The notes: a model not told the origin generated them from the letters alone. A DNA stretch of 64,000 bases from Clostridium sp. (GCF_030532265.1 NZ_JAUNLM010000001.1:1-64000), one strand, 5' to 3'. Positions 55,370 through 64,000 are shown, counted from the first letter of the stretch. Numbers and translations are program-made.

Positions 55370-57409
55370 ATGAATAAAAAAAAGATATCAACTATGTTGT
55401 TTTTATTAGCGGCAACAACGACAACTTCATTGGCGTTAAACAATGAGAAGACTTTTGCAACTGTAAATAAATCTTCTATTGTTTCAGAACATATAATAGG
55501 AAAGGGTAAAGTTATAAATGTAGAAACTAATCTTAGAATAAGAAAAAAAGCTAGTATAAATAGTGAGATAATAGGATATCTTAAAGAAGGACAAGCTTTT
55601 GATGTTTTAGCTAAGGATGGATCATGGTATAAAATTAAAGCTGGAAAAAATGAAGGATATATTCACAAGGATTATGCCAAAGTAACTTTAAATGATGATA
55701 ATAAAAGTAATAAGGTAGATAAAGTAACTAAGCAAGGGGTAGTAGTAAATATTACAAGTGAATTAAGGGTAAGAAAAGGTGCATCAACAAGTTCAGAAAC
55801 AATAGGTTACTTAAAAAATGGAAGTAAACTTGACATAATAGAAAAGTCAGGGAAATGGTACAAAATAAAATATAAAAATGGACATGGATATGTTCATGAA
55901 GATTATGTAAAAGTAACAAGTAATAATAGTAGTAGTAATAGTAATAATAGTAACAGTAGCAATCATAATATTAACAACAATAATAGTAGTAATAATTCTA
56001 GTGTTAATAAATATGAAGGAACAGGAAAAGTTATAAATGTTACAAGTAATTTAAGAGTAAGAAAAGGACCAGGAACACAATATGGTGTTGTAGGATATTT
56101 ACTACCTGGAGAAAACTTTGATGTTAATGGAAAAGATGGAAAGTGGTATAAAATAAAAAAAGGTAGTATAAGTGGATATATTCATGAAGATTATGTTAAA
56201 TTTTATCCAAAAAATAATTCTAATAGTAAACCAGAAATTAAACCGGATAATAAACCTGAAGCAAAACCTGAAGTTAAGCCTGAAAGTAAACCAGAATTAA
56301 AAGAGAGATATGGGAAAGTTAAGGTAAATAGTGAATTAAGGATTAGAGAAAAACCTAGTACTTCATCAAAAATAATAGGAAACTTAAGAAACGGAGAAAT
56401 AGTTGAAATACTAGGAGAAGAAAATGGATTTTATAAAATCAAAGATTCAAGCGTAACTGGATACTCTTCAAAAGAATATATAAAAGAAGTTTCAAAAGAT
56501 GATATACAAAATGAAAAGCCAAATGAAAAAAATGTTATATATACTAATTATAATATGTCAATGGATTCATATATAAAATTACAAAAATCAAGAAACTCAT
56601 CATATGATTATAATTTTTATGAAAAGTATATAAATCCAGCAAAAGCTACTAATCAATTACAATATTTAAGATTAGATGAATATAGAAATATTAGCGTTAA
56701 TGGTTTAAATGATTATTTTAAAGCACATAATGCGGGAGTTTTAATTGGCCATGCTAGTGCATTTGTAAATTCAGCAAAAAAATTTAATATAGATCCATTA
56801 TATTTTGCAGCCCAATCAATACATGAAACAGGGTATGGAAAGAGCACTTTAGCAAAAGGAGTTAAGATAACAGAGATAGCAGATACTAATCATGAAATAA
56901 AAAATAGTAAAGGTGAATTAATTGGTTATAAAATGATAAAGTTGCAAAAACCTGTAACCGTATATAATTTATTTGGAATAGGTGCATATGATAATTCTAA
57001 AGCATTTCCAAATAGAGCTTTAATACTTGGAACAACATATGCTTATAATCATGGATGGACAAGTGTTGATAAAGCAATAGAAGGTGCTGCTAATTTTGTA
57101 TCAAGTAATTATGTTAATAGCTCAAAATATAAACAAAATACTTTATATAAAATGAGATATTCACCTAATGAATCATTAATGTGGCATCAATATGCAACTA
57201 CACCATGGTATGCACAAGAAATAGGGCAACAAATGGAAGAAATGAAATATTTATATACAGGTAACAATGACTTTATTTATGATAAACCAAAGTTTACAGA
57301 AACAAAAATGTCTTTTAAAACAAATTTATCTATAGTGCAAAAAAAGAAAGAAAGTTTACCAGAGAGTCAAGCACATGTTTCTATAGATGATAATAAAATA
57401 AATAAATAA
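55370..57409 (+). CDS. Secreted N-acetylglucosaminidase with four SH3b domains
   Basis: 679 aa. Signal peptide residues 1-30 (STMLFLLAATTTTSLALNN, cut near TFA). Four bacterial SH3 domains at about 46-105, 122-183, 218-278 and 314-373, each with NLRIRK/ELRVRK and WYKIK cores. An Asn/Ser-rich linker lies at 184-213 and a KPE repeat linker at about 287-311. C-terminal glucosaminidase (GH73-like) about 445-630, with likely catalytic Glu486 in QSIHETGYGKS and YAYNHGWTSVDKAIEGAA. A wall-binding autolysin; its position between ftsZ and spoIIGA suggests cell separation or sporulation use. RBS GGAGAG; own terminator. Confidence 0.88.
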   Translation: MNKKKISTMLFLLAATTTTSLALNNEKTFATVNKSSIVSEHIIGKGKVINVETNLRIRKKASINSEIIGYLKEGQAFDVLAKDGSWYKIKAGKNEGYIHKDYAKVTLNDDNKSNKVDKVTKQGVVVNITSELRVRKGASTSSETIGYLKNGSKLDIIEKSGKWYKIKYKNGHGYVHEDYVKVTSNNSSSNSNNSNSSNHNINNNNSSNNSSVNKYEGTGKVINVTSNLRVRKGPGTQYGVVGYLLPGENFDVNGKDGKWYKIKKGSISGYIHEDYVKFYPKNNSNSKPEIKPDNKPEAKPEVKPESKPELKERYGKVKVNSELRIREKPSTSSKIIGNLRNGEIVEILGEENGFYKIKDSSVTGYSSKEYIKEVSKDDIQNEKPNEKNVIYTNYNMSMDSYIKLQKSRNSSYDYNFYEKYINPAKATNQLQYLRLDEYRNISVNGLNDYFKAHNAGVLIGHASAFVNSAKKFNIDPLYFAAQSIHETGYGKSTLAKGVKITEIADTNHEIKNSKGELIGYKMIKLQKPVTVYNLFGIGAYDNSKAFPNRALILGTTYAYNHGWTSVDKAIEGAANFVSSNYVNSSKYKQNTLYKMRYSPNESLMWHQYATTPWYAQEIGQQMEEMKYLYTGNNDFIYDKPKFTETKMSFKTNLSIVQKKKESLPESQAHVSIDDNKINK

Positions 57410-57413
57410 TAAT

Positions 57414-57447
57414 AAGGAGAGATTTTTTTAAAATCTCTCTTTTTTTA
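57414..57447 (+). terminator. Terminator after the glucosaminidase gene
   Basis: AAGGAGAGATTT and AAATCTCTCTTT with one wobble, 5-nt loop, T run. Confidence 0.88.
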
Positions 57448-57560
57448 TTTTTAATTTGTGATTTATGAAAAATAAAAAGTTAAAAATTATTTTAATATAA
57501 TATTTTATGTAATCAAATGTAAAAAAAATGATTTAAAAAGTTATGTTTATATGAATTAAA

Positions 57561-57593
57561 TTGACAAAATTTTGAAATATATAGTTATATAAT
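57561..57593 (+). promoter_or_regulatory. Candidate spoIIG promoter with a 21-bp spacer
   Basis: TTGACA (57561-57566) and TATAAT (57588-57593), both consensus sigma-A elements but 21 bp apart instead of 17. B. subtilis spoIIG is known for the same oddity (22 bp) and needs Spo0A~P to work. Confidence 0.55.
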
Positions 57594-57613
57594 TTTATTA
57601 AGGGGGAATGTAA

Positions 57614-58417
57614 GTGAATATATATATAGATATACTACTTATTGAAAATTTTTTGGTTAATTTATTTTTGTTATTAACTACTTATAAAATTATTAGGGAA
57701 AAATATTCTTTTAAGATGTGTTTACTATCAGCTATTTTAGGTTCTTTATATACATTAACAATGGTTATAGAAGAAATAAGTTTTTTATCAAATAATATAA
57801 TTCAAATTATTGTAGCAATAGTTATAGCTTACATACCTCTTAATAATAAGAGGTTTATAAAGTCTTTAAAAAGTGGGATTGTATTTATAGTATCATCCTG
57901 TGTGTTAAGTGGAATTTGTTTTAAAATTGCAATTATGACTAATGAGTATTCTATAAAAAATGGTATTATGATAAATAATTTTAAAATAAAATATTTGATT
58001 TTAAGTTTATCTATATTATGTATAACATTAGAGAGAATAACAACATATATAAGAGAAAAAAATATTATTAATAATTTTTATTATGATGTTGAATTTTCTG
58101 TTGAAAATAAAAATTTAAAAATAAAAGGTTTTTTAGATTCTGGAAATGAACTTAGAGAGCCTATAACAAATTTACCATGTATATTGGTAGAAGAAGTTTA
58201 TTTAAATGAAATAAATTTAGAAAATTATGGTTTATATCATATTCCTTATAGTGCTATAGGATATGATGGAGTTTTAAAAGGTTTTAGAGTAGACAATATG
58301 AAACTTAAAAAAAGTGGACAAACATTTAAGGTTGTAGATGCTATATTATGTCCATGCAAAGATAATTTAAGTAGAGAAAATGATTTTAATGCATTGATAC
58401 CAAGGGGAGTAATATAA
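57614..58417 (+). CDS. spoIIGA: Sporulation sigma-E processing peptidase SpoIIGA
   Basis: 267 aa. Five N-terminal membrane segments (residues about 4-150) and a cytoplasmic aspartic-protease-like domain with the active-site DSGN in GFLDSGNELREPITNLPC. Cleaves pro-sigma-E in the mother cell in response to SpoIIR. GTG start with AGGGGG upstream. Directly before sigE, as in all spore formers. Confidence 0.94.
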   Translation: MNIYIDILLIENFLVNLFLLLTTYKIIREKYSFKMCLLSAILGSLYTLTMVIEEISFLSNNIIQIIVAIVIAYIPLNNKRFIKSLKSGIVFIVSSCVLSGICFKIAIMTNEYSIKNGIMINNFKIKYLILSLSILCITLERITTYIREKNIINNFYYDVEFSVENKNLKIKGFLDSGNELREPITNLPCILVEEVYLNEINLENYGLYHIPYSAIGYDGVLKGFRVDNMKLKKSGQTFKVVDAILCPCKDNLSRENDFNALIPRGVI

Positions 58418-58444
58418 ATTATTATTAATATCAAGGAGGAGAAT

Positions 58445-59152
58445 ATGGTTAATATAAAACTTTTATTAAATAGGATATTTGAGAAATTAGGTTTGTGTAG
58501 AAAAAAACTTCATTATGTTGGAGGAAATGATGCATTACCACCACCTCTTAGCAAAGAAGAAGAAGAAGATTTAGTTAATAAATTAAGTGATGGAGATGAA
58601 GGAATAAGAAGTATATTAATAGAAAGAAATTTAAGATTAGTTGTATATATAGCAAGAAAGTTCGAAAATACAGGAGTATATGTAGAAGATTTAATTTCAG
58701 TTGGAACTATAGGATTAATAAAAGCAGTAAATACATTTAAACCAGATAAAAAAATAAAGCTTGCAACTTATGCATCAAGATGTATTGAAAATGAAATACT
58801 TATGTATTTAAGAAGAAATAATAAAATAAAAGCTGAAATTTCATTTTATGAACCTCTTAATATAGATTGGGATGGAAATGAATTATTATTATCTGATATA
58901 TTAGGAACTGATAATGATATTGTATATAATTTAATAGAAGATGAAGTAGATAAGCAGTTATTGTTTATTGCTCTTAAAAATTTAAATGAGAGAGAAAAAG
59001 AAATTGTTAGATTAAGATTTGGTTTAAATGGTAATAACGAAAAAACACAAAAAGAGGTAGCTGATATACTTGGAATATCACAATCATATATATCAAGATT
59101 AGAAAAAAAGATAATAAGTAGATTAAAAAAAGAAATAAGTAAAATGGTTTAG
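58445..59152 (+). CDS. sigE: RNA polymerase sporulation sigma factor E (pro-form)
   Basis: 235 aa. Pro-sequence residues 1-27 or so, with cleavage near [19 protein letters not shown], matching B. subtilis [18 protein letters not shown]. Region 2 [19 protein letters not shown] and [19 protein letters not shown], region 4 [26 protein letters not shown]. Directs early mother-cell genes. RBS AAGGAGGAG. Confidence 0.96.
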   Translation: MVNIKLLLNRIFEKLGLCRKKLHYVGGNDALPPPLSKEEEEDLVNKLSDGDEGIRSILIERNLRLVVYIARKFENTGVYVEDLISVGTIGLIKAVNTFKPDKKIKLATYASRCIENEILMYLRRNNKIKAEISFYEPLNIDWDGNELLLSDILGTDNDIVYNLIEDEVDKQLLFIALKNLNEREKEIVRLRFGLNGNNEKTQKEVADILGISQSYISRLEKKIISRLKKEISKMV

Positions 59153-59173
59153 GTTGTCTTTAGTATAAAAGTT

Positions 59174-59223
59174 ACTCCTTACGGAAATACTTTCTACTGT
59201 GATGAAATTACTTCCAAAGGAGT
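59174..59223 (+). promoter_or_regulatory. Leader hairpin that hides the sigG ribosome binding site
   Basis: ACTCCTT (59174-59180) pairs with AAGGAGT (59217-59223), which contains the sigG ribosome binding site. Inner helices GGAA/TTCC (59183-59186 with 59212-59215) and TTTC/GAAA (59191-59194 with 59204-59207) continue the same hairpin. Confidence 0.65.
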
Positions 59224-59225
59224 TG

Positions 59226-60005
59226 ATGACTTTGATCATTAATAAAGTAGAGATATGTGGAGTAAACACTGCAAAACTTCCTATACTTAAAGAAAAGGAA
59301 AAAAGAGAACTTTTATTAAAAATGCAGTCTGGTGATAATAGTGCTAGAGAAACTTTTATAAAAGGTAATTTAAGACTTGTATTAAGTGTTATTCAAAGGT
59401 TTAATAATAGAGGCGAAAATGTTGATGATTTATTTCAAGTTGGATGTATAGGACTTATGAAAGCTATAGATAATTTTGATTTATCTCAAAATGTTAAGTT
59501 TTCAACTTATGCTGTACCTATGATAATTGGTGAAATAAGAAGATATCTAAGAGATAACAATTCAATAAGAGTTAGCAGGTCATTAAGAGATATAGCATAT
59601 AAGGCACTATTAGTTAGAGATAAACTTGTAAAAGATAACAATAGAGAGCCAAATGTTTCTCAAATTGCTAAAGAACTTGAAATTCCAAGAGAAGAAGTTG
59701 TTTTTGCATTAGATGCAATACAAGATCCAGTTTCTTTATTTGAACCTATTTATCATGATGGTGGAGATGCTATATATGTTATGGATCAAATTAGCGACTC
59801 TAAAAATACTGATGATAGTTGGCTTGAAAATATATCCATAAATGAGGCAATGAAAAAGTTAACTGATAGAGAGAAATTAATATTAAATCTTAGATTTTTT
59901 AAAGGTAGAACACAAATGGAGGTTGCAGATGAGATAGGAATATCTCAAGCTCAAGTATCTAGACTAGAAAAGACAGCACTTAAACACATGAGGAAGTATG
60001 TTTAA
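59226..60005 (+). CDS. sigG: RNA polymerase sporulation sigma factor G
   Basis: 259 aa from this ATG. Core NKVEICGVNTAKLPILKEKEK is the sigma-G N terminus; DDLFQVGCIGLMKAIDNFD, STYAVPMIIGEIRRYLRD and RTQMEVADEIGISQAQVSRLEKTALKHM give regions 2 and 4. Forespore late sigma factor. Start is uncertain: the ATG at 59226 is only 3 bases from GGAG, whereas TTG at 59232 is nine bases away and gives MIINKVEICGV, closer to B. subtilis. The RBS is buried in a leader hairpin. Confidence 0.93.
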   Translation: MTLIINKVEICGVNTAKLPILKEKEKRELLLKMQSGDNSARETFIKGNLRLVLSVIQRFNNRGENVDDLFQVGCIGLMKAIDNFDLSQNVKFSTYAVPMIIGEIRRYLRDNNSIRVSRSLRDIAYKALLVRDKLVKDNNREPNVSQIAKELEIPREEVVFALDAIQDPVSLFEPIYHDGGDAIYVMDQISDSKNTDDSWLENISINEAMKKLTDREKLILNLRFFKGRTQMEVADEIGISQAQVSRLEKTALKHMRKYV

Positions 60006-60033
60006 AAAAGAACTCTTATGAGAGTTCTTTTTT
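60004..60033 (+). terminator. Terminator after sigG
   Basis: AAAAAAGAACTCT and AGAGTTCTTTTTT, 13 bp, with a 4-nt loop. Confidence 0.9.
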
Positions 60034-60094
60034 CATGTAAATATAATAATTTATAAAATAATGAATATAAATTTAACATATGGGGGTGTTATAT

Positions 60095-60373
60095 ATGGAG
60101 GAAAATTTACATTCAATAAATTCTATGAAAAGTATGGAGGTTATAGATATAAATTCTGGAACAAAATTAGGGTTTATTGTAGATATAAAATTAGATTGTG
60201 AGAATGATAAAGTTGAGTCATTAATTATTCCAGGAGAAAACAAAGGGTGGTTTTCGAAAGGAGAGGAAATAGAAATACCATGGGAAAATATAGAGAAGAT
60301 TGGGTTAGATGTGATATTAGTTTCTATGGATAATTCAAATATTTTAGGGCGAGATGATAATATTTACAGATAG
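60095..60373 (+). CDS. YlmC/YmxH family sporulation protein (PRC-barrel)
   Basis: 92 aa single PRC-barrel protein: MEVIDINSGTKLGFIVDIKLD, ESLIIPGENKGWFSKGEEIEIPWENIEKIG, a family pattern. Genes of this type sit next to sigG in most spore formers. RBS GGGGGTG fits the ATG at 60095; an in-frame ATG 15 bases earlier lies within the RBS. Function unknown. Confidence 0.88.
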   Translation: MEENLHSINSMKSMEVIDINSGTKLGFIVDIKLDCENDKVESLIIPGENKGWFSKGEEIEIPWENIEKIGLDVILVSMDNSNILGRDDNIYR

Positions 60374-60454
60374 TATCTAGCCATAAAAGAGAAAAATATG
60401 TATAATAACGATATAGAATAAGTCAATTACTGTACAGAAAGGTGGGAATTATCT

Positions 60455-60904
60455 ATGAAATGCCCTTTTTGTTCTTTTCAAGAAAGTAAAGTAGTCGATT
60501 CAAGATCAACAGATGATAATACTACAATTAGAAGAAGAAGAGAATGTTTAAATTGCAATAAAAGATATACAACTTATGAAAAAGTAGAGGATATTCCAAT
60601 TTTAGTTATAAAAAAAGATTTAACTAGAGAAAACTTTAATAAGGAAAAAATAGTAAACGGATTGATAATAGCCTGTCAAAAAAGACCTATTTCACGCAAG
60701 CAAATAGAAGATATTGCAGAAGATATTGAAAAGACTATATCAAATAAAATGATGACAGAAGTTCAATCAAATTACATAGGAGAAATGGTTATGGAAAGGC
60801 TAAAAAAGATAGATGAAGTGTCTTATGTTAGATTTGCTTCTGTTTATAGGCAGTTTAAAGATATTAATACCTTTATGGAAGAAATAAATAGATTAATGAG
60901 ATAA
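60455..60904 (+). CDS. nrdR: Transcriptional repressor NrdR
   Basis: 149 aa. Zinc ribbon CPFC...CLNC at residues 3-34 ([36 protein letters not shown]) followed by the ATP-cone (residues about 49-139). Senses ATP/dATP and represses ribonucleotide reductase genes. RBS AGGTGGG. Terminator follows. Confidence 0.96.
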   Translation: MKCPFCSFQESKVVDSRSTDDNTTIRRRRECLNCNKRYTTYEKVEDIPILVIKKDLTRENFNKEKIVNGLIIACQKRPISRKQIEDIAEDIEKTISNKMMTEVQSNYIGEMVMERLKKIDEVSYVRFASVYRQFKDINTFMEEINRLMR

Positions 60905-60911
60905 GGAATTG

Positions 60912-60948
60912 GCATATTAGTTCTAAAATAGAATTAGTATGCTTTTTT
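60912..60948 (+). terminator. Terminator after nrdR
   Basis: 14-bp stem GCATATTAGTTCTA / TAGAATTAGTATGC with two wobbles, 3-nt loop, six T residues. Confidence 0.9.
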
Positions 60949-61036
60949 ACGTTAAAGATAGGTAAAAAATATATTATTAAATAGATAATAAATTTAGTAA
61001 ATGTTAAAATAATATTAAAAGAGTTGGAGGGGAAAA

Positions 61037-61771
61037 ATGAAAAATTTAAATTTAGATAATATTTGTAAAAAAGATGATTTTTTAGTTATTGATAATGAAA
61101 AAAGTTCAGTTGTATTTTCAACTGCTGAAAAAAATAAAAGTTTTAATAGAAATACTTTAGAAGGAATAGATACATTAAATAATTTAAAGAAAGATTTCAA
61201 TGTAGATAAAATAGTATATTTAAATCAAATTCATTCAGATGAAGTTTTAATTTATAATGGTGAAGAAAATTTTAATGAAAATAGCGGTGATGGTATAATT
61301 ACAAATTTAAAAAATGTCTTAATTGGAGTATTTACTGCTGATTGTGTACCTGTAATTATTGTAAATGAGGAGTACGGAGTTATAGGTGCAGTCCACAGTG
61401 GATGGAAAGGAACTATTAAGTCTATAACAAAAGTTTGTTTAGATAAAATGACTGAAGTTTATGGCGTTAACCATAAAAATACTAAAGTTTATATAGGCCC
61501 TCATATAAGAAAATGCTGTTATGAAATATCAGAAGATTTAAAAGAAAGATTTATAGAAGAGAAAGATATAGATAAAGATATATTATTTGATGGAAGAAAT
61601 TTAAACTTAGAAGCTTGTATAGAAAAAGATGCAAAAGATTGTGGGGTTAACGATGAAAATATAAAAAGTATACCTCTTTGTACTTATTGTGAAAAAGATA
61701 TAAAATTACATTCATATAGGAAATCTGATGGATCTTACGGAAGACTATTTACATTTGTAATATTAAAATAG
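61037..61771 (+). CDS. pgeF: Peptidoglycan editing factor / purine nucleoside phosphorylase PgeF (YfiH/YlmD, laccase domain)
   Basis: 244 aa. Signature VGVFTADCVPVIIVN, GAVHSGWKGTIKSITK (zinc His) and C-terminal GPHIRKCCYEIS. Family members act as multi-copper-fold purine nucleoside phosphorylases and/or edit peptidoglycan precursors. RBS GGAGGGG. Confidence 0.93.
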   Translation: MKNLNLDNICKKDDFLVIDNEKSSVVFSTAEKNKSFNRNTLEGIDTLNNLKKDFNVDKIVYLNQIHSDEVLIYNGEENFNENSGDGIITNLKNVLIGVFTADCVPVIIVNEEYGVIGAVHSGWKGTIKSITKVCLDKMTEVYGVNHKNTKVYIGPHIRKCCYEISEDLKERFIEEKDIDKDILFDGRNLNLEACIEKDAKDCGVNDENIKSIPLCTYCEKDIKLHSYRKSDGSYGRLFTFVILK

Positions 61772-61782
61772 AGGTGATTAAG

Positions 61783-62481
61783 TTGTCAAAAGAAAAAATA
61801 TTAATTGTAGATGATGAAGAACATATATTAGAACTTTTAAAATTCAATATAGAAAATGCGGGATATCAAGTTATTTGGGCAAATAATGGATTAGATGCAC
61901 TTAATATCGCTAAAAATGAAAAGCCTCATTTAATATTATTAGATTTAATGTTACCTGGAATGGATGGATTTGATGTATGTAAAGAAATAAAAAGAAATAA
62001 TGATACATGTAATATTTCTATAATAATGCTTACTGCAAAAGGAGAAGAACTAGATAAAATATTAGGCTTAGAACTTGGAGCTGATGATTATATAACAAAA
62101 CCATTTTCTATAAGGGAACTTTTGGCAAGAGTTAAGGCTGTTTTAAGAAGAAGTGCTCCTTTAGAATCAAATAAAAAAGAAGATATTTATGATAATGGAA
62201 GATTAAAAATAGATTTTGAAAGACATGAAGTAACTATAAATAATAAAAAGATAGATATGACATTAAAAGAATTTGAATTATTAGAAATATTAATAAGAAA
62301 TAAAGGCAAAATTTTAAAGAGAGAAATTTTATTAGATAAAATATGGGGATATGAATATATTGGAGAGACAAGAACAGTAGATGTGCATATTAGATATTTA
62401 AGAAAAAAAATAGAAGAAGATGATAAAAACCCTAAGCTTATAGAAACTATAAGAGGGGTTGGATATAGATTTAACGGGTAA
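61783..62481 (+). CDS. PhoB/OmpR-family response regulator
   Basis: 232 aa. Receiver with acidic pocket VDDEE and phospho-Asp in LILLDLMLPGMDG, then Thr/Ala LTAKGEE and Lys ITKPFSIREL; C-terminal winged helix with LTLKEFELLEILIRNKGKILKRE and VDVHIRYLRKKIEED. TTG at 61783 follows GAGGTGAT correctly; an in-frame GTG three codons earlier is within the RBS. Pairs with the kinase encoded next; PhoP/PhoB-like, likely phosphate control, but this is inferred. Confidence 0.92.
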   Translation: MSKEKILIVDDEEHILELLKFNIENAGYQVIWANNGLDALNIAKNEKPHLILLDLMLPGMDGFDVCKEIKRNNDTCNISIIMLTAKGEELDKILGLELGADDYITKPFSIRELLARVKAVLRRSAPLESNKKEDIYDNGRLKIDFERHEVTINNKKIDMTLKEFELLEILIRNKGKILKREILLDKIWGYEYIGETRTVDVHIRYLRKKIEEDDKNPKLIETIRGVGYRFNG

Positions 62482-62486
62482 TATTT

Positions 62487-64000
62487 ATGAAGAAAAAAAT
62501 AATAACTTCTGTAATAATAACAGTAGTTTTTGCCTTAGTTATAATAACATCTTCATTTATGGCTCTTTACAGTATACAGGAAATAGAAAATTCTAAAAGC
62601 ATGTTAAAAGAATATAACTCTATAATTTCTGAATTAGATATAGAAAATGCTAGTAAATTAGGTTTATTTAAAATAAATGGGAAAACAATAGAATTAACTA
62701 TAATTGATAAAGATGGGAATATAAAATTTAATTCATCAGGAAATGAAGGTAACATAAGTTATGCTTCAATAATAAAAGAAGCTGAAAATAAAGGTGTAGG
62801 TTATTTAGATAAATATAATGAAAATAAAAAAATAAATATGATTTATTGTGGAACTAAGCTTTCTAATGGAGATACAATAATAAGTGGAGTTGAAGAGCCT
62901 ACAACAAATATATTTCAAGTTAAAAATACTAAATATTATATTATAACTTTAATAATTGTTTTATTATTATCTATAGCTTTAGCTCTTAAGTTAGTTAGAA
63001 TAATTGTAGATCCAATAAAACATTTAGAAAGTGTTACTTGGAAAATAGCTCATGGAAATTTACAAACAAGGGTAAATGTAGTCTCAAATGATGAATTAGG
63101 ACAACTAGGTAAAACATTTAATAATATGGCAGATCAGCTTCAAAGTAAAATAAATGAAGTTGTTGATAAACAAAATAGACTTGAGTCCATATTAAAATCT
63201 ATGCAAAGTGGAGTTATAGCTGTAGACAATGAAGATAGAATAATAACTATAAATCCTTATGCTCAAAAGATATTTGGAATAAATGTAGATGTTACAGGAA
63301 AATATTTAAATGATTGTATAGAAGATAAAAGAATAAAAGAAATTTTAAATAATGAAACTGTTGATGAAACACAAGTTAAAATAAAAAAACCATTTAGAAG
63401 ATTTTTGAAAATAAAGAAAGCTATAGTTATAAATGGATATAAAAAAATTGGTAGAGTTATTGCAATTCAAGATATAACAGAAATGAAAAGACTTGAAAAT
63501 ATAAGAAGTCAGTTTGTAGCTAATGTATCTCATGAATTAAAAACTCCATTAACGTCAATAAAAGGTTTTGCTGAGACATTAAGATATGTTGAAGATGAAG
63601 AAACTAAAATTAAATTTTTAGATATAATAGATAAAGAGACAGAAAGGCTTACTAGACTTATTAGTGATATCTTAGTTCTTTCTGATTTAGAAAATAATCC
63701 AGTAGAAGAATTAGAAGAAATTTTTCCAGATGGAATAATAACAGATGCAATAAATATATTAAGTGAACATGCAAGAAAAAAGAATATATATATAAATTTT
63801 GAATCTGATAATAATGATTTTATTTTAGGACAGAAAGATAAGTTTCTTCAAATAGTTATAAACATAATAGAAAATTCTATAAAATATTCAAATAATAATA
63901 CTAAAATTAATGTAAAAAGTTTTTCAGATAAAGAATATTATTATTTTAAGGTGAAAGATAATGGTATAGGAATACCAAAAGAAGACCTTCCTAGAATATT
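62487..64000 (+). CDS. PhoR-like sensor histidine kinase, cut by window end
   Basis: Partial: 504 codons with no stop before base 64000. Two membrane helices (residues about 5-27 and 152-172), an extracytoplasmic domain between them, HAMP (about 173-225), PAS (about 232-330), HisKA with His349 in NVSHELKTPLTSIKGFAE, and the start of the ATPase domain with the N box IIENSIKYS and DNGIGIPKED. It reads through in a single frame for its whole length. Five bases after the response regulator. Confidence 0.93.
   Translation, partial: MKKKIITSVIITVVFALVIITSSFMALYSIQEIENSKSMLKEYNSIISELDIENASKLGLFKINGKTIELTIIDKDGNIKFNSSGNEGNISYASIIKEAENKGVGYLDKYNENKKINMIYCGTKLSNGDTIISGVEEPTTNIFQVKNTKYYIITLIIVLLLSIALALKLVRIIVDPIKHLESVTWKIAHGNLQTRVNVVSNDELGQLGKTFNNMADQLQSKINEVVDKQNRLESILKSMQSGVIAVDNEDRIITINPYAQKIFGINVDVTGKYLNDCIEDKRIKEILNNETVDETQVKIKKPFRRFLKIKKAIVINGYKKIGRVIAIQDITEMKRLENIRSQFVANVSHELKTPLTSIKGFAETLRYVEDEETKIKFLDIIDKETERLTRLISDILVLSDLENNPVEELEEIFPDGIITDAINILSEHARKKNIYINFESDNNDFILGQKDKFLQIVINIIENSIKYSNNNTKINVKSFSDKEYYYFKVKDNGIGIPKEDLPRI

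Noticed and set aside
62487..64000. Possible frameshift in the PhoR-like kinase
   Set aside because: A first pass suggested a frame change before the HisKA motif; re-counting the codons shows a single open frame from 62487 to the window end.
1..64000. CRISPR array, prophage, insertion sequence, rRNA or tRNA genes
   Set aside because: Looked for regularly spaced repeats, transposase or integrase-like proteins and structural RNA sequences; none was seen.

Overview
The window is a 64 kb piece of a very AT-rich chromosome from a spore-forming, low-GC Gram-positive anaerobe, most likely Clostridium sensu stricto. The evidence is strong purine-rich ribosome binding sites, a spoIIGA-sigE-sigG cluster and an intact sigK, the FabT/FabK type fatty-acid operon, an alanine T-box, and oxygen-sensitive-type enzymes (a YjiM/YjiL-like double-cubane reductase pair). 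Within that group the order pilT-ftsA-ftsZ recalls C. perfringens and relatives; I cannot fix the species. Almost everything is core chromosome. I see no rRNA, tRNA, CRISPR array, insertion sequence, prophage or plasmid module.

Layout. 1-2.5 kb: a small unknown gene, then the yjiM/yjiL-like pair. 2.5-6.2 kb: a TPP riboswitch with terminator controlling a thiamin salvage operon (thiD, cytX, thiM, thiE). 6.2-17 kb: mixed small transcription units: a HEXXH membrane protein, a HAD phosphatase with two flavoprotein dehydrogenase genes, yaaA, three tiny membrane proteins (one a 44-codon gene on the minus strand), an epimerase-like protein, a DUF3592-like protein, a purine permease behind a guanine riboswitch, and an MBL hydrolase. 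17.1-27 kb: the complete type II fatty-acid synthesis operon fabT-fabH-acpP-fabK-fabD-fabG-fabF-accB-fabZ-accC-accD-accA, with a near-ideal FabT palindrome over its promoter. 27-31 kb: DUF4003-like gene, an orphan hutP homologue, unknowns, a thioredoxin-like gene and rarA. 31.4-34.6 kb: iscR-iscS-iscU-mnmA (iron-sulfur assembly and tRNA 2-thiolation). 34.6-37 kb: a proteasome-like Ntn hydrolase, a PRC-barrel protein and an AI-2E family exporter. 37-49 kb: T-box alaS, ireB, ruvX, DUF1292, fur, RNase J, typA, mltG, O-methyltransferase, U32 peptidase, udk. 49-60.4 kb: division and sporulation block: a class B PBP, sigK, pilT, a divergent ftsA, ftsZ, a secreted SH3b-glucosaminidase, spoIIGA, sigE, sigG and a YlmC-like protein. 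60.4-64 kb: nrdR, pgeF and a PhoB/PhoR-type two-component system cut by the window end.

The most interesting signals are regulatory RNA-scale ones: a leader hairpin that hides the sigG ribosome binding site, a 16-bp hairpin that contains the ribosome binding site of the PBP gene next to sigK, two consecutive hairpins behind an internal promoter between acpP and fabK, and a spoIIGA promoter with an abnormally long spacer. At protein level the ones to look at are an FtsA with eroded nucleotide-binding motifs beside an orphan PilT, an Ntn hydrolase whose presumed nucleophile is Ser2, and a two-gene GlpA/GlpB-like unit that is short of its usual third partner. No clearly new multi-gene system was found.
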